Positions 42,627 through 52,552 of a stretch of 64,000 nucleotides of DNA are shown here, piece by piece; the first letter of the stretch is position 1, and the number at the start of each line of letters is the position of its first letter. Below the pieces are notes generated by a model. That model was not told the DNA's origin. It did not search any database and saw only the letters and a list, made by a program, of their open reading frames with translations. The DNA lies in the NCBI RefSeq assembly GCF_003202915.1, contig NZ_QGLP01000003.1:124001-188000 (forward strand). Direction: 5' to 3'. This DNA comes from Gilliamella apicola. GTDB taxonomy: Bacteria; Pseudomonadota; Gammaproteobacteria; Enterobacterales; Orbaceae. Both the position numbers and the translations under genes were made by a program.

Positions 42627-43487
42627 ATGAAGAATTTAGTTTGCTATAAAACGTTACCAGTTTGGGATGCCACAACTCTACCGAAAATGTTTTGTGAAAA
42701 GCATAATACCCAAGTAGGCACATGGGCCAAATTAAGTATTATTAAAGGTCGTGTGAATTTTGATATGTTAACCGAGTCGGGTGAGATCATTTCTCAGCAT
42801 GTTTTTGATGTTGAGCATCAACCGCCTTTTATTCAGCCTCAACAATGGCATCGAATAGCTAATGTATCCGATGATTTACAGTGCCAACTGGCTTTTTATT
42901 GCCAACCTGAAGATTATACACATAAAAAATATCAAATGACGCAAACCCATTCCGATGTAACAGAAATCTGTCAAATGATTCAAGCCGGAAAAGCGTTAGA
43001 TTTAGGTTGTGGTTCAGGTCGTAATTCACTCTACTTACAGCTACTTGGTTTTGATGTTGATGCCGTTGATAAGTCAGAGGTGAGTATTAATAATTTACAG
43101 CAAATTATTGCCAACGATCATTTAGCGCATATCAAAGCATCTATTTATGATATAAACCAAACAAATTTAACAGGTAATTACGATTTAATTATTTCAACCG
43201 TTGTGATGATGTTTTTACAACCTGATAGAATTCCCGATATTATTCACAATATGCAAACGATAACTAAATCAGGCGGTTATAATTTAATTGTTTGTGCTAT
43301 GTCAACGGATGATTTTCCTTGTACAGTTGGCTTTTCGTTTACGTTTAAAGAGAATGAGCTACGTAATTATTATCAAGATTGGCAGATTATAAAATATAAT
43401 GAGGATGTTGGCGAATTGCATAAAACGGATATCCATGGCAACCGAATAAAACTCCGTTTTGCGACACTATTCGCCAAAAAACCATAA
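42627..43487 (+). CDS. tehB: Tellurite resistance methyltransferase TehB (long form)
   Basis: 286 residues from ATG 42627. The N-terminal about 90 residues are the DUF1971 cupin-like domain (YKTLPVWDATTLPKMFCEKH). The C-terminal part is a SAM-dependent methyltransferase with ALDLGCGSGRNSLYLQLLGFDV. The length and two-domain form match Haemophilus TehB, not the short E. coli protein. It methylates tellurite or selenite; no tehA is nearby. Confidence 0.92.
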   Translation: MKNLVCYKTLPVWDATTLPKMFCEKHNTQVGTWAKLSIIKGRVNFDMLTESGEIISQHVFDVEHQPPFIQPQQWHRIANVSDDLQCQLAFYCQPEDYTHKKYQMTQTHSDVTEICQMIQAGKALDLGCGSGRNSLYLQLLGFDVDAVDKSEVSINNLQQIIANDHLAHIKASIYDINQTNLTGNYDLIISTVVMMFLQPDRIPDIIHNMQTITKSGGYNLIVCAMSTDDFPCTVGFSFTFKENELRNYYQDWQIIKYNEDVGELHKTDIHGNRIKLRFATLFAKKP

Positions 43488-43520
43488 TATTACAGGATGC
43501 TTCCTGTAATATATTTTTTT
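43487..43520. terminator. Terminator between tehB and fmt
   Basis: ATATTACAGGA-TGCT-TCCTGTAATAT stem, followed by seven T, and preceded by an A-run, so it can serve both convergent genes. Confidence 0.88.
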
Positions 43521-43521
43521 A

Positions 43522-44487
43522 CTATTGGTTATTACCCAGTATTTTACCAACTTCAAACCACGCTTTTCGTGAGTTTAATAAATCTTGGGCTGACATTGGT
43601 TTTTTACCTGCTGGTTGTAATACTGTCATATTTAACGCCCCATCGCTAGTGGCAATACAGATGCCTTTTTTATCAACCTGCAAAATGGTGCCGATGGGTT
43701 GATTATGTTCAACAGTAATAACTTGAGCTTGCCAAACTTTTACCGGTTCACCATTTACTTCAAAGTAACTAACTGGCCACGGGTTAAATGCCCGCACACA
43801 TCGTTCCAATTGTTTCGCTGATAAATTCCAATCTAATTTAGCCTCTTGTTTAGATAATTTTTCGGCATAAGTGGCTTGTGATTGTTGTTGCTTTTCAGGT
43901 TTAACTTTTCCTTGGTTAATTAATGTTAGCGTATCAAGTAATGCTTGAGGGCCTAATTTAGCCAATTTTTCATATAATGTTGCACTAGTATCATTCGCTT
44001 CAATTGGGCAAGCTAATTTATACAGCATATTCCCAGTATCAAGGCCAGCATCCATTTGCATAATGGTGATGCCGGTTTCGCTATCACCAGCCCAACAGGC
44101 GCGCTGAATTGGTGCTGCACCTCGCCATCGAGGTAATAAAGAACCGTGAACATTTAAGCATCCTAGTTTTGGTATATCAAGCACAGCTTGAGGTAAAATC
44201 AATCCATAAGCAACCACAATCATAATATCAGCATTTAGATCGGCAATAATTTTTTGAATCTCTTCAGTTTTGAGCGTCGTCGGTTGATAAACAGGTATAT
44301 TGTGTTCGACTGCTAATTGTTTTACTGGGCTAGTTGTTAACTTATTTCCTCGACCTGCCGGTCTATCGGGTTGACTAAAGACAGCAATGACATTATGGCT
44401 GGAATCAATCAAAGCTTTTAAATGAGTAGCTGCAAAATCAGGCGTGCCGGCAAAAATAATATTTAAGGGATTTGTTGTTGATGTCAT
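43522..44487 (-). CDS. fmt: Methionyl-tRNA formyltransferase
   Basis: 321 residues with [19 protein letters not shown] (catalytic Asn/His region) and an OB-like C-terminal domain. It formylates Met-tRNAi using 10-formyl-THF. In most relatives def lies directly upstream and rsmB downstream; neither is here. Confidence 0.97.
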   Translation of the reverse strand: MTSTTNPLNIIFAGTPDFAATHLKALIDSSHNVIAVFSQPDRPAGRGNKLTTSPVKQLAVEHNIPVYQPTTLKTEEIQKIIADLNADIMIVVAYGLILPQAVLDIPKLGCLNVHGSLLPRWRGAAPIQRACWAGDSETGITIMQMDAGLDTGNMLYKLACPIEANDTSATLYEKLAKLGPQALLDTLTLINQGKVKPEKQQQSQATYAEKLSKQEAKLDWNLSAKQLERCVRAFNPWPVSYFEVNGEPVKVWQAQVITVEHNQPIGTILQVDKKGICIATSDGALNMTVLQPAGKKPMSAQDLLNSRKAWFEVGKILGNNQ

Positions 44488-44614
44488 GAGTGATAATATC
44501 CATAATCAAAATATAATAGATAGTATACTTCAAATTGTTCTAAGAATCTTTAATCACAAAAGTATACCTTTAATAGATATCACTTTTGTGTTATATAAAA
44601 AAATATTACGTAGG

Positions 44615-44956
44615 TTACAGCGGTAAGTTACGTTGAATCATCGCATTTTTGTAAATTTCATAAGAGTTGGTAAAAAGTTTTTTGATAAAATAATAGTAAA
44701 AAAATCCACCAATAATTCCGCCACAAAATATGCCCATAACAACCGCCGCTATGATAATTTTAGATTTATTATCAAGAGTATTTTTCATACCATTATATAA
44801 TTTGATTAATCTTTCATCTGATGTTTTAACATTATTTATTGATTTTTTAACCATTAATGTATGCAACACTGTTAATATATAAATAAATAAACTAAAACTG
44901 CCAATTAGGCATGTCATTATGCCTATAAACATGAAAAATTGTTGAGCATTACTCAT
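44615..44956 (-). CDS. Small membrane protein, unrecognised
   Basis: 113 residues with two membrane helices (about 8-33 and 65-90, the second being IIIAAVVMGIFCGGIIGGFFYYYF), a basic linker between them, and a cytoplasmic-type tail. ATG 44956 follows AGGAG. It lies 127 bp upstream of fmt in the same direction, where def is usually found. No family recognised. Confidence 0.7.
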   Translation of the reverse strand: MSNAQQFFMFIGIMTCLIGSFSLFIYILTVLHTLMVKKSINNVKTSDERLIKLYNGMKNTLDNKSKIIIAAVVMGIFCGGIIGGFFYYYFIKKLFTNSYEIYKNAMIQRNLPL

Positions 44957-45022
44957 TTTCTAACTCCTGTATCTGAATTACTTAATTTAATCAGTTAATT
45001 GTAAAATCTATATTTATTTTAA

Positions 45023-46930
45023 TCAAAATGGAAAAAAGATTGGAACTAATGCTATATCAACAGCCATTACCAGAAAAGTTAATGGAACACCAATCTTAAC
45101 AAAATCACTAAAGCTATATCCTCCAGGCGCGACTACCATTGTTTTGACCGGTGATGAAACAGGAGTAATAAATGAAGCCGATGTTGCTATAGCAACAGTC
45201 ATTGCAAACGGATAGGGTGAATAACCAAATTTTATCGCTAAATCAATCGCAATGGGGGCAATCAAAATTGCTGTTGCAGTATTGGAAATAAACAATCCTA
45301 CCGTTGAGCATAACAAAAAGATAAAAGTTAACACGACATAAGGACCAAAGGAGCGTAAATGGATTTCAAGCCATTGTGATATGAGTGAAATCCCTCCCGT
45401 TTTATTTAACGCGACCGCGAAAGGCATCATACCAATAATGAGAATTAACGTTGGCCAATGAATCGATTTATAAGCATTGGTCATATCGATACAGCGAGTA
45501 GCACCCATTAATAAACAAGCAATAAGTGCCGCAACGACATTTGGGACAAGCCCGGTTACCATTAAAATAATCATTACCGCCAGATTAAATAGTGCCACGA
45601 AAGCTTGAGAGCTTGCTGGTGCAACATCATCAATGTCTGACGGATAATCTAATACTACAAAATCACTAGTACGGGTTTGCAGTTTTTGTATTGATCCCCA
45701 ATCGCCACACACCAAAAGTGTATCACTCATTTCTAACCGTTCTTGGAATAAGTTATTGGTCTCAACCGGTGCATGATTTCGCCAAATTCCAATAACTGTC
45801 AGAAAATATTTTTCCCTAAAATCAATTTCATTGAGTGTTTTTCCACATAATGATGATTCTGGTAGTAGTGCGACTTCAGCCATGCCAACTTCTTTGACTT
45901 GCTCTGAAAAATATTCACCACGCAGTACTTTTGGCTCAAGATTGTTGGTGGTTAGGAAGGTACGGTAGTCAGCTTCGGAATGCGACATATCCAACAAAAG
46001 AATGTCGTTTTCCCGAAATTCGGTACTACCATTAACCGGGATAAGTACTTTTTGAAATTTTCGCCAACGTTCAATACCAATGACATTTACCCCATGTTCA
46101 CTGCGTAAATGTAACCCATCAATGGTTCGCCCAACAAAAGGTGAGCCGGCAAGAATTTGGGCTCGATGCGCTCGGCCAATTAATTTATAATCTCTAATTA
46201 AATCGGTAATTTTACGTCGTTGCGGTTGACTATTGTTGGCGGTAACTTGGTCAGCGGTTAGTAACCAATTACGGGTTAATAAGCAATAACCCACCCCTAC
46301 AATTAATACTCCTAGGCCAATTGGGGTAATTGAAAAGAAACCAAATTCAGTCAAGGACGCTCGGCTAAGTTCACTATTTACTACTAGGTTTGGCGCTGTG
46401 GCGACAAGGGTCATCATGCCACTAATTAGGGCGGCAATACACAGTGGCATCATGAGTTTTTTAACATGAATACCTGTATGGTTAGCAATACTGATAGCGA
46501 CTGGAATAAAGATTGCAACAACCCCAGTTGAGCTCATGATGGAACCCAATAAAGCCACCCCTAACATAATGAATGTAATTATCCGTATATCATTTTTACC
46601 GGCTGCTTTTAAGATATATTCACTCATTTTATAAGAGATGCCTGTTCTGACTAAGCTTTCTCCTATTACAAATAACAGAGCAATGAGAATAATATTGGGA
46701 TCACTAAATCCCGAAAGTGCTTCAGCTGGGGTTAATACACCAGTAACGGTGATTGCTGCTATCGTCAGTAGCGCAATAATATCCATTCTCAATTTACTGA
46801 ATGAAAACAATAAAATAGCAGTAAAAAGTAAAAAACAGACAGTAATGAGTGGATAATATTCGATGATATAATTAGGTAAATAAGTAGACATTAATGATAA
46901 AAAACTATGCCCAGATGACGAATGTTCCAC
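45023..46930 (-). CDS. SLC13/ArsB-type permease with two TrkA-C domains
   Basis: 635 residues. Membrane segments flank a central cytoplasmic part with two RCK-C (TrkA_C) domains (GSPFVGRTIDGLHLRSEHGV and ESSLCGKTLNEIDF). The closing segments have SNTATAILIAPIAI and SASFITPVSSPVKTMV, typical of the ion transporter superfamily. It resembles E. coli YfbS; the substrate (dicarboxylate, sulfate or another anion) is unknown. GTG 46930 has no clear ribosome binding site; ATG at codon 14 is an alternative. Confidence 0.85.
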   Translation of the reverse strand: MEHSSSGHSFLSLMSTYLPNYIIEYYPLITVCFLLFTAILLFSFSKLRMDIIALLTIAAITVTGVLTPAEALSGFSDPNIILIALLFVIGESLVRTGISYKMSEYILKAAGKNDIRIITFIMLGVALLGSIMSSTGVVAIFIPVAISIANHTGIHVKKLMMPLCIAALISGMMTLVATAPNLVVNSELSRASLTEFGFFSITPIGLGVLIVGVGYCLLTRNWLLTADQVTANNSQPQRRKITDLIRDYKLIGRAHRAQILAGSPFVGRTIDGLHLRSEHGVNVIGIERWRKFQKVLIPVNGSTEFRENDILLLDMSHSEADYRTFLTTNNLEPKVLRGEYFSEQVKEVGMAEVALLPESSLCGKTLNEIDFREKYFLTVIGIWRNHAPVETNNLFQERLEMSDTLLVCGDWGSIQKLQTRTSDFVVLDYPSDIDDVAPASSQAFVALFNLAVMIILMVTGLVPNVVAALIACLLMGATRCIDMTNAYKSIHWPTLILIIGMMPFAVALNKTGGISLISQWLEIHLRSFGPYVVLTFIFLLCSTVGLFISNTATAILIAPIAIDLAIKFGYSPYPFAMTVAIATSASFITPVSSPVKTMVVAPGGYSFSDFVKIGVPLTFLVMAVDIALVPIFFPF

Positions 46931-47151
46931 AAAAGGTAGCTCATGAAGTTGATTGGATTTTCGACATAATACCTTGATTTATTGTAATAGGGAATATTTT
47001 GAAATAAAGATTATTGCTGACCACCTCTAGTTAATATGACATTTTTAACATTTTCTGCTGTTTTATTTTTATACTATTCGCATTCACAAAACTTAGGTGT
47101 AATTTAGACAACTTAAGCTGTTTAATCTGAAAACCATGTTGAGGAGACAGT

Positions 47152-48873
47152 ATGTCATCAAAAAAGTCAGTTGCACAAATTGTTGTTGATGTTTTATCTC
47201 AAGCCGGTGTTAAACATTGTTATGGTATTGTTGGTGATACCTTAAATCAAATCACCTCAGCTATCAAAAAAAGTGATATTGAGTGGGTGCATGTTCGTCA
47301 TGAAGAAGTTGGTGCCTTTGCCGCAGGCGCTGAAGCCTATCTTACCGATCAAATAACTGCTTGTGCTGGTTCTTGTGGACCCGGTAGCTTACATTTTATC
47401 AATGGTATTTATGAAGCCCAACGTAATAAAGTACCACTGATTTTATTGGCTAGTCAGTTAGTTACTTCGCAACAAGGCACTGATTTTCCGCAAGAAGTTG
47501 ACTTTGAAGCTGTCTATAAAAACTGTTCTGTCTTTTGTCAACAAATTACCGATCCCACTCAAGCAAGACGAATCACCACAGCGGCGGTACAAGCGGCGAT
47601 AAATGAGCGAGGCGTTGCGGTTTTAGTGATTCCTTACAATATTAGCCTAGCTAAAGTAGAAGATAATAGTGGACATAAAATTTATCACCCCAAACCGGTT
47701 ATTCGACCATCTGATGAAGAGCTGGCACAAATCTCTGAAATTTTAAATAAAAACAGTAAAGTGGCAATTTTTGCTGGTCATGGGGTATCTGAAGCTCATG
47801 ATGAGTTAGTTGCCTTAGCCCAGAAATTAAAATCGCCGGTAGTTCATACTTCAAGAGCTAAGGATTTTGTAGAATATGATAATCCTTATAATGTTGGCAT
47901 GACCGGTATGTTTGGTATGGCGTCTGGAGCAACGGCAATTAAAGAGTGTGATGTACTTTTGATGTTCGGTGTTGATTTTGCCTGGTCACAATTTTATCCT
48001 GATAACGCAACAATTATTCAGGTAGATATTGATGCAACTCATCTTGGTCACCGTCACAGTGTAGATATTGGTGTAGTAGGTGCTAGTAAACCAACCTTAG
48101 CGGCTTTATTACCATTGGTTGATGAAAAAACAGATGGCCAATTTTTAGACAAATGCCTTGGATTACACACTAAAGCAATCGATAAATTAAATAAAAAAGC
48201 GATACCATCAAAAGCCGTTATTCATCCACAATATTTAACCGAATTAATTGATAAACATGCTAATGATGATGCCGTGCTTTGTGCTGATGTTGGCTCCGCC
48301 ATGGTTTGGGCGTGTCGGCACTTTTCAACTAATGGTAAAAGACGTACCGTCATTAGCTTAAAACACGGCACTATGGCCAATGCAATGCCACAAGCATTAG
48401 GCGTACAAAAAGCCTTTCCTCATCGTCAAGTAATTACCTTATCAGGGGATGGTGGTATTAGTATGTTGTTAGGTGATTTATTGACCACAGTCCAAGAGGA
48501 TTTACCCATCAAAGTTATCGTACTAAATAATAGTTCACTTAACTTTGTCGAATTAGAACAAAAATCAGAAGGGTTGGTTGATCACTATACTGACTTAAAA
48601 AATCCTGATTTTGCTAAAGTAGCTAGTGCGATGGGATTATTTGCTATTCGTGTTGAGAGTTCTGATTTACTAGAAGCAGCAGTGCAATCATTCCTAGCTC
48701 ACTCTGGACCTGCATTATTAGATGTTAAGACGAGCGAATATGAATTGGTTATGCCACCTGAAATTCATACCTCACAAGTAATGGGAATGGCGCTTTATAG
48801 TGTAAGAGCATCATTGAGTGGCAAAATGAAAGATGTGGTTAATTTGTTGATGGATAATTTCGTAAAGAAATAA
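47152..48873 (+). CDS. poxB: Pyruvate dehydrogenase (quinone) / pyruvate oxidase
   Basis: 573 residues (E. coli PoxB 572). ThDP enzyme with the N-terminal Glu-containing HVRHEEVGAFAAGAEA, FAD domain, and the ThDP motif LSGDGGISMLLGDLL...NNSSLNF. It decarboxylates pyruvate to acetate and CO2 and passes electrons to ubiquinone; the C-terminus associates with the membrane. The ribosome binding site is GAGGAGACAGT. Confidence 0.94.
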   Translation: MSSKKSVAQIVVDVLSQAGVKHCYGIVGDTLNQITSAIKKSDIEWVHVRHEEVGAFAAGAEAYLTDQITACAGSCGPGSLHFINGIYEAQRNKVPLILLASQLVTSQQGTDFPQEVDFEAVYKNCSVFCQQITDPTQARRITTAAVQAAINERGVAVLVIPYNISLAKVEDNSGHKIYHPKPVIRPSDEELAQISEILNKNSKVAIFAGHGVSEAHDELVALAQKLKSPVVHTSRAKDFVEYDNPYNVGMTGMFGMASGATAIKECDVLLMFGVDFAWSQFYPDNATIIQVDIDATHLGHRHSVDIGVVGASKPTLAALLPLVDEKTDGQFLDKCLGLHTKAIDKLNKKAIPSKAVIHPQYLTELIDKHANDDAVLCADVGSAMVWACRHFSTNGKRRTVISLKHGTMANAMPQALGVQKAFPHRQVITLSGDGGISMLLGDLLTTVQEDLPIKVIVLNNSSLNFVELEQKSEGLVDHYTDLKNPDFAKVASAMGLFAIRVESSDLLEAAVQSFLAHSGPALLDVKTSEYELVMPPEIHTSQVMGMALYSVRASLSGKMKDVVNLLMDNFVKK

Positions 48874-48938
48874 ATTAACTACTTATATTTTTATCTTAGA
48901 AAAAATTGGGGAAGTAGTTTTGCGGGCTGTTTAACCAT

Positions 48939-48961
48939 ATCTGCCGCATTTAGCGGCAGAT
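48939..48961. terminator. Hairpin between poxB and edd
   Basis: ATCTGCCGC-ATTTA-GCGGCAGAT, a perfect 9-bp stem between convergent genes. T-runs are absent on both sides, so termination strength is uncertain. Confidence 0.6.
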
Positions 48962-48969
48962 AAATTGGA

Positions 48970-50775
48970 TTAAAAACTAACCGCACCTTCTTCCGCTGAT
49001 TTAAGATTTTCTCGAATAACGCTATAAAGCTCTCGCCCAAAGCCTTGGTGTGAATTGGTTAAATCAATTGGCTCAACTTTTCGTGCTGCCAGTTCGGCCT
49101 CATCAACCAGTAAAGTTATTTCGCCGGTTTGACCGTTGACACGAATCATATCACCTTGTTGAACTTTGCTTAATAACCCACCCGCATAGGCTTCCGGTGT
49201 TACATGAATAGCCGCAGGCACTTTACCTGAAGCGCCAGATAGTCGTCCGTCAGTTAATAAAGCAACTTTATAACCACGATCTTGCAAAACGCCCAATGGT
49301 GTTATTAATTTATGCAATTCTGGCATCCCGATAGCTTTTGGCCCTTGATAACGCACCACTACAACACAATCTTTGTTAAGATTGCCGGCTTTATATTCTG
49401 CATCTAAATCATACTGACTATTAAATACCACGGCTGGTGCTTCAATTATTTGATGGTCAGCCGTAACCGCTGATGTTTTCATTATGGCGCGACCTAAATT
49501 ACCCGACATCACCTTTAATCCACCATGCGAGTTGAAAGGTTTGTTAATTGAAGCAATCACATTTTCATCTAAGGATTTGCTTGGGCCTTCACGGAAGATG
49601 AGTTTACCGTTTTCCAAAATAGGTTCTTTAGTATAACGGCTTAGTCCACGACCAACTACCGTTTCAACATCTTCATGTAATAAACCACCAGATAATAATT
49701 CTCTAACCAATAAAGAAGTACCACCAGCTGCTTGGAAGTAGTTGATATCAGCTGGGCCATTTGGGTATATTCGGCATAATAACGGCACAACAGTGGATAG
49801 GTCTGAAATATCATCCCAATTAATAATAATACCGGCCGCTTTAGCCATAGCGACGATATGCATAGTCAGATTGGTTGAACCGCCTGTAGCTAAGAGTGCA
49901 ACTAAACCATTAACTATCACTTTTTCATCAACCATTTTACCAACTGGCATATAGTTACCGGATTGATTAGTTAACCGAGTGATCTGTTTTGCCGCGGCAT
50001 TGGTGAGTTCATAACGTAATGAGGTCTCAGGATGCACAAAGGCCGCTCCAGGTAGATGTAATCCCATTAGCTCAATGACCATTTGATTACTATTTGCGGT
50101 GCCATAGAAAGTACAAGTTCCACTGGTATGGTATGAGGCTGATTCAGATTCTAATAGATCTTCGCGTGAGGCTTTTCCTTCCGAATAAAGTTGACGAATA
50201 CGTACCTTTTCTTTATTTGGTAACCCTGAAGGCATCGGTCCAGAAGGAACAAAGATTGCCGGTAAATGGCCAAATGATAAGGCACCAATAAATAACCCGG
50301 GTAAGATTTTATCGCAGACCCCCAAATAAAGTGCGCCATCAAACATATTATGTGATAACCCAACAGCAACTGACATGGCAATCACATCTCGGCTCATTAG
50401 CGAAATTTCCATACCCGGTTCGCCTTGGGTTACTCCATCACACATAGCAGGTACACCACCAGCCATTTGTCCAACAGCACCTATTTCGTGTAATACTTTG
50501 CGAATTTGTTCTGGATAAAATTCATAAGGTTTATGTGCTGATAACATATCGTTATAAGAACTGATAATGCCAATATTACTTTTTAATATGTTTTTAAGAT
50601 CATTTTTTTCATCAAGACAGCAAGCGGCAAACCCATGAGCTAAGTTACTACATGGTAAACTTGCCCGCGTGACTTTTTTTAACATAGCGTGTTCTATTTT
50701 TTGCAGATAAGCTTCACGTGTTGCTTTAGACCGATCAATAATGCGCTGAGTTACAGCTAAAATAGTGGAATTCAC
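48970..50775 (-). CDS. edd: Phosphogluconate dehydratase (Entner-Doudoroff)
   Basis: 601 residues. IlvD/Edd family with cluster-ligand Cys in GVPAMCDGVTQGEPGME and GTCTFYGTANSNQ, and the C-terminal LTDGRLSGASGKVPAAIHV. It converts 6-phosphogluconate to 2-keto-3-deoxy-6-phosphogluconate. The start is GTG 50775 behind AGAGG. It is the second gene after gntK (45-bp gap). eda is not in this window. Confidence 0.95.
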   Translation of the reverse strand: MNSTILAVTQRIIDRSKATREAYLQKIEHAMLKKVTRASLPCSNLAHGFAACCLDEKNDLKNILKSNIGIISSYNDMLSAHKPYEFYPEQIRKVLHEIGAVGQMAGGVPAMCDGVTQGEPGMEISLMSRDVIAMSVAVGLSHNMFDGALYLGVCDKILPGLFIGALSFGHLPAIFVPSGPMPSGLPNKEKVRIRQLYSEGKASREDLLESESASYHTSGTCTFYGTANSNQMVIELMGLHLPGAAFVHPETSLRYELTNAAAKQITRLTNQSGNYMPVGKMVDEKVIVNGLVALLATGGSTNLTMHIVAMAKAAGIIINWDDISDLSTVVPLLCRIYPNGPADINYFQAAGGTSLLVRELLSGGLLHEDVETVVGRGLSRYTKEPILENGKLIFREGPSKSLDENVIASINKPFNSHGGLKVMSGNLGRAIMKTSAVTADHQIIEAPAVVFNSQYDLDAEYKAGNLNKDCVVVVRYQGPKAIGMPELHKLITPLGVLQDRGYKVALLTDGRLSGASGKVPAAIHVTPEAYAGGLLSKVQQGDMIRVNGQTGEITLLVDEAELAARKVEPIDLTNSHQGFGRELYSVIRENLKSAEEGAVSF

Positions 50776-50820
50776 ATTAACCTCTGGATTATATTTATTA
50801 TAATTTTAGTTACCATCAAT

Positions 50821-51351
50821 TTATTCACAATGACATATTGAATTAATCACCTTTGTGGCATCGTGAATAACATCGTTTAGCGACTGTTCAATATTGATAG
50901 CATAGACATCTTTTTCATCAGCTGATGGTTCTTCTAATGCGTCAAATTGCGACTGTAACATGCCGGTTTTTTGATAATGTCCTTGACGTTTGGCTAAACG
51001 CTGGGCAATAACATCAAAACTTCCTTTTAAATAAATAAAGTGCACATTTTCATTTTCGCCACGGATAATATCGCGATACTTTCTTTTTAGTGCCGAACAA
51101 ATAATGATCGAAATGTTATTCACATTACTCATTGCAAATGCAGCATTACTAATTAAATTTAACCAAGGCATCCTATCCTCATCATTTAGTGGCGTACCAC
51201 TGCGCATTTTCAATATATTGGCTTTTGGATGTAAAAAGTCACCATCCAAAAAAGCGGCATTTAGGTTATCGGCTATCTGTTTTGCCACAGCCGATTTACC
51301 ACTACCTGATACTCCCATGAAAACGAAAACATGTTTCTTTTGTTGCGTCAT
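50821..51351 (-). CDS. gntK: Gluconokinase
   Basis: 176 residues with P-loop GVSGSGKSAVA, then the GntK-type DGDFLHPKANILKMRSGTPLNDEDRMPWL. It phosphorylates gluconate to 6-phosphogluconate, the substrate of the next gene, edd. It sits behind a GntR-type operator and a CRP site. Confidence 0.95.
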   Translation of the reverse strand: MTQQKKHVFVFMGVSGSGKSAVAKQIADNLNAAFLDGDFLHPKANILKMRSGTPLNDEDRMPWLNLISNAAFAMSNVNNISIIICSALKRKYRDIIRGENENVHFIYLKGSFDVIAQRLAKRQGHYQKTGMLQSQFDALEEPSADEKDVYAINIEQSLNDVIHDATKVINSICHCE

Positions 51352-51372
51352 TGCTTCTTTCTCCTAATTATC

Positions 51373-51446
51373 TGTTACGGGTAACATTTTGTCACTATAA
51401 TCCTTTATTGCAATATAAAAAAGTTTTTTTTGTGATTTAGATCATA
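51373..51446 (-). promoter_or_regulatory. gntK promoter region: GntR-type operator and CRP site
   Basis: TGTTACGGGTAACA (51373-51386) is an inverted repeat that fits the E. coli gluconate repressor consensus ATGTTA-N4-TAACAT. TATAGT on the minus strand (51394-51399) is a likely -10, so the operator covers the transcription start. TGTGATTTAGATCATA (51431-51446) matches CRP at nine of ten core bases. No gntR gene is in the window. Confidence 0.75.
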
Positions 51447-51665
51447 TTTTTGTTAATCAGTTAACTAGCGATTTTTTGGATAACTATAAGCTAAAATAAA
51501 TCTAAAAATAACTAACTTACTAATTTATATATATCTTTTAATAAAGTGTATTTTAGCTATCACCGCCAATTCTTGAAATTAAAAAATAAATTCATTCTTA
51601 TCTTACAGCACAACCAATCCCTACCTTATTGCATCAACTTTCGCTTTTTAACTTTTTTTTAAAAA

Positions 51666-51763
51666 ATAGATTTCGATCACAAAAACAATATTTGTCATTT
51701 GCTTTTAATTTCGAAAGGAAATAATCTTTCGTTATGATTTTTGATTTCGAAAGATAACGAAAG
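51666..51763 (+). promoter_or_regulatory. Galactitol operon control region with DeoR-type operator repeats
   Basis: GAAAG/CTTTC half-sites occur at 51713-51717, 51726-51730, 51749-51753 and 51759-51763 within AATTTCGAAAGG and GATTTCGAAAGATAACGAAAG-like sequence (given in parts). Such spaced motifs are typical of DeoR-family (AgaR/GatR) operators. A weak CRP-like site (ATAGA-N6-TCACA) is at 51666-51681. A similar AATTTCGAAA element precedes the DeoR gene at 55126. Confidence 0.6.
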
Positions 51764-51793
51764 TCAAATGTAAAGTGATAATGGAGATCAAAC

Positions 51794-52246
51794 ATGAATG
51801 AATGTCAATTTTTGCTAGAAGACAATATCAAGTTTAAAGATGAGCGTGATGCCTTAACATTTATTAGTGAACAATTACAACAAAAGAATATTGTTAAAAA
51901 AAGTCATCTAAAAGCGTTAATAGAGAGAGAAGCTCTATTTCCTACCGGTATTGCACTTGATGGTTATGCCGTGGCTATCCCTCATTGTGAAGCTGAACAC
52001 GCTATTAGTCCTGCTATTTATATAATTCGTCCTCAATCTCCAGTTGTTTTCAATCGTGCTGATGAAGATAGCACGGTTGAAGTTTCATTAATCATTTCAC
52101 TGGTTGTTACTTCTCCAGAGGATCAACTGAATCTATTGAAAGCACTTTTTTCAAATTTACAAAATAAAGAGTTTTATCACTTTTTAATTAGTGCTGAAGC
52201 GAATGCAGTCGCTGAGCATTTTAAAAAAGTGATTATTAACCAATAA
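51794..52246 (+). CDS. gatA: PTS galactitol-family IIA component
   Basis: 150 residues, same length as E. coli GatA. The fructose/mannitol-type IIA fold has the phosphorylated His64 in AVAIPHCE. It takes phosphate from HPr and gives it to IIB. First gene of the operon, ribosome binding site TGGAGAT. Confidence 0.9.
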   Translation: MNECQFLLEDNIKFKDERDALTFISEQLQQKNIVKKSHLKALIEREALFPTGIALDGYAVAIPHCEAEHAISPAIYIIRPQSPVVFNRADEDSTVEVSLIISLVVTSPEDQLNLLKALFSNLQNKEFYHFLISAEANAVAEHFKKVIINQ

Positions 52247-52263
52247 ATTGACTAGGAGGCATT

Positions 52264-52548
52264 ATGAAAAAAAAGATTATTGTGGCATGTGGAGGAGCTG
52301 TTGCGACTTCAACACTGGCAGCAGAAGAAATAAAAGAGTTGTGCCAAGAAAATAGTATAGATCTCGATCTGGTTCAATGTCGTATTAATGAAATTAATAC
52401 ATTTATTGATGATGTTGATTTGATCTGCACTACAGCAAGGATGGATCAAACCTTTGGGAATATTCCTATCGTTCATGGTATGCCTTTTGTTTCAGGCGTT
52501 GGGATTGAGCAGCTAAAAGATAAAATATTATCGATTTTAAAAGGATGA
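52264..52548 (+). CDS. gatB: PTS galactitol-family IIB component
   Basis: 94 residues, same length as E. coli GatB, with the phosphorylated Cys9 in [16 protein letters not shown]. It phosphorylates the sugar bound to IIC. Confidence 0.92.
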   Translation: MKKKIIVACGGAVATSTLAAEEIKELCQENSIDLDLVQCRINEINTFIDDVDLICTTARMDQTFGNIPIVHGMPFVSGVGIEQLKDKILSILKG

Positions 52549-52552
52549 GTAT

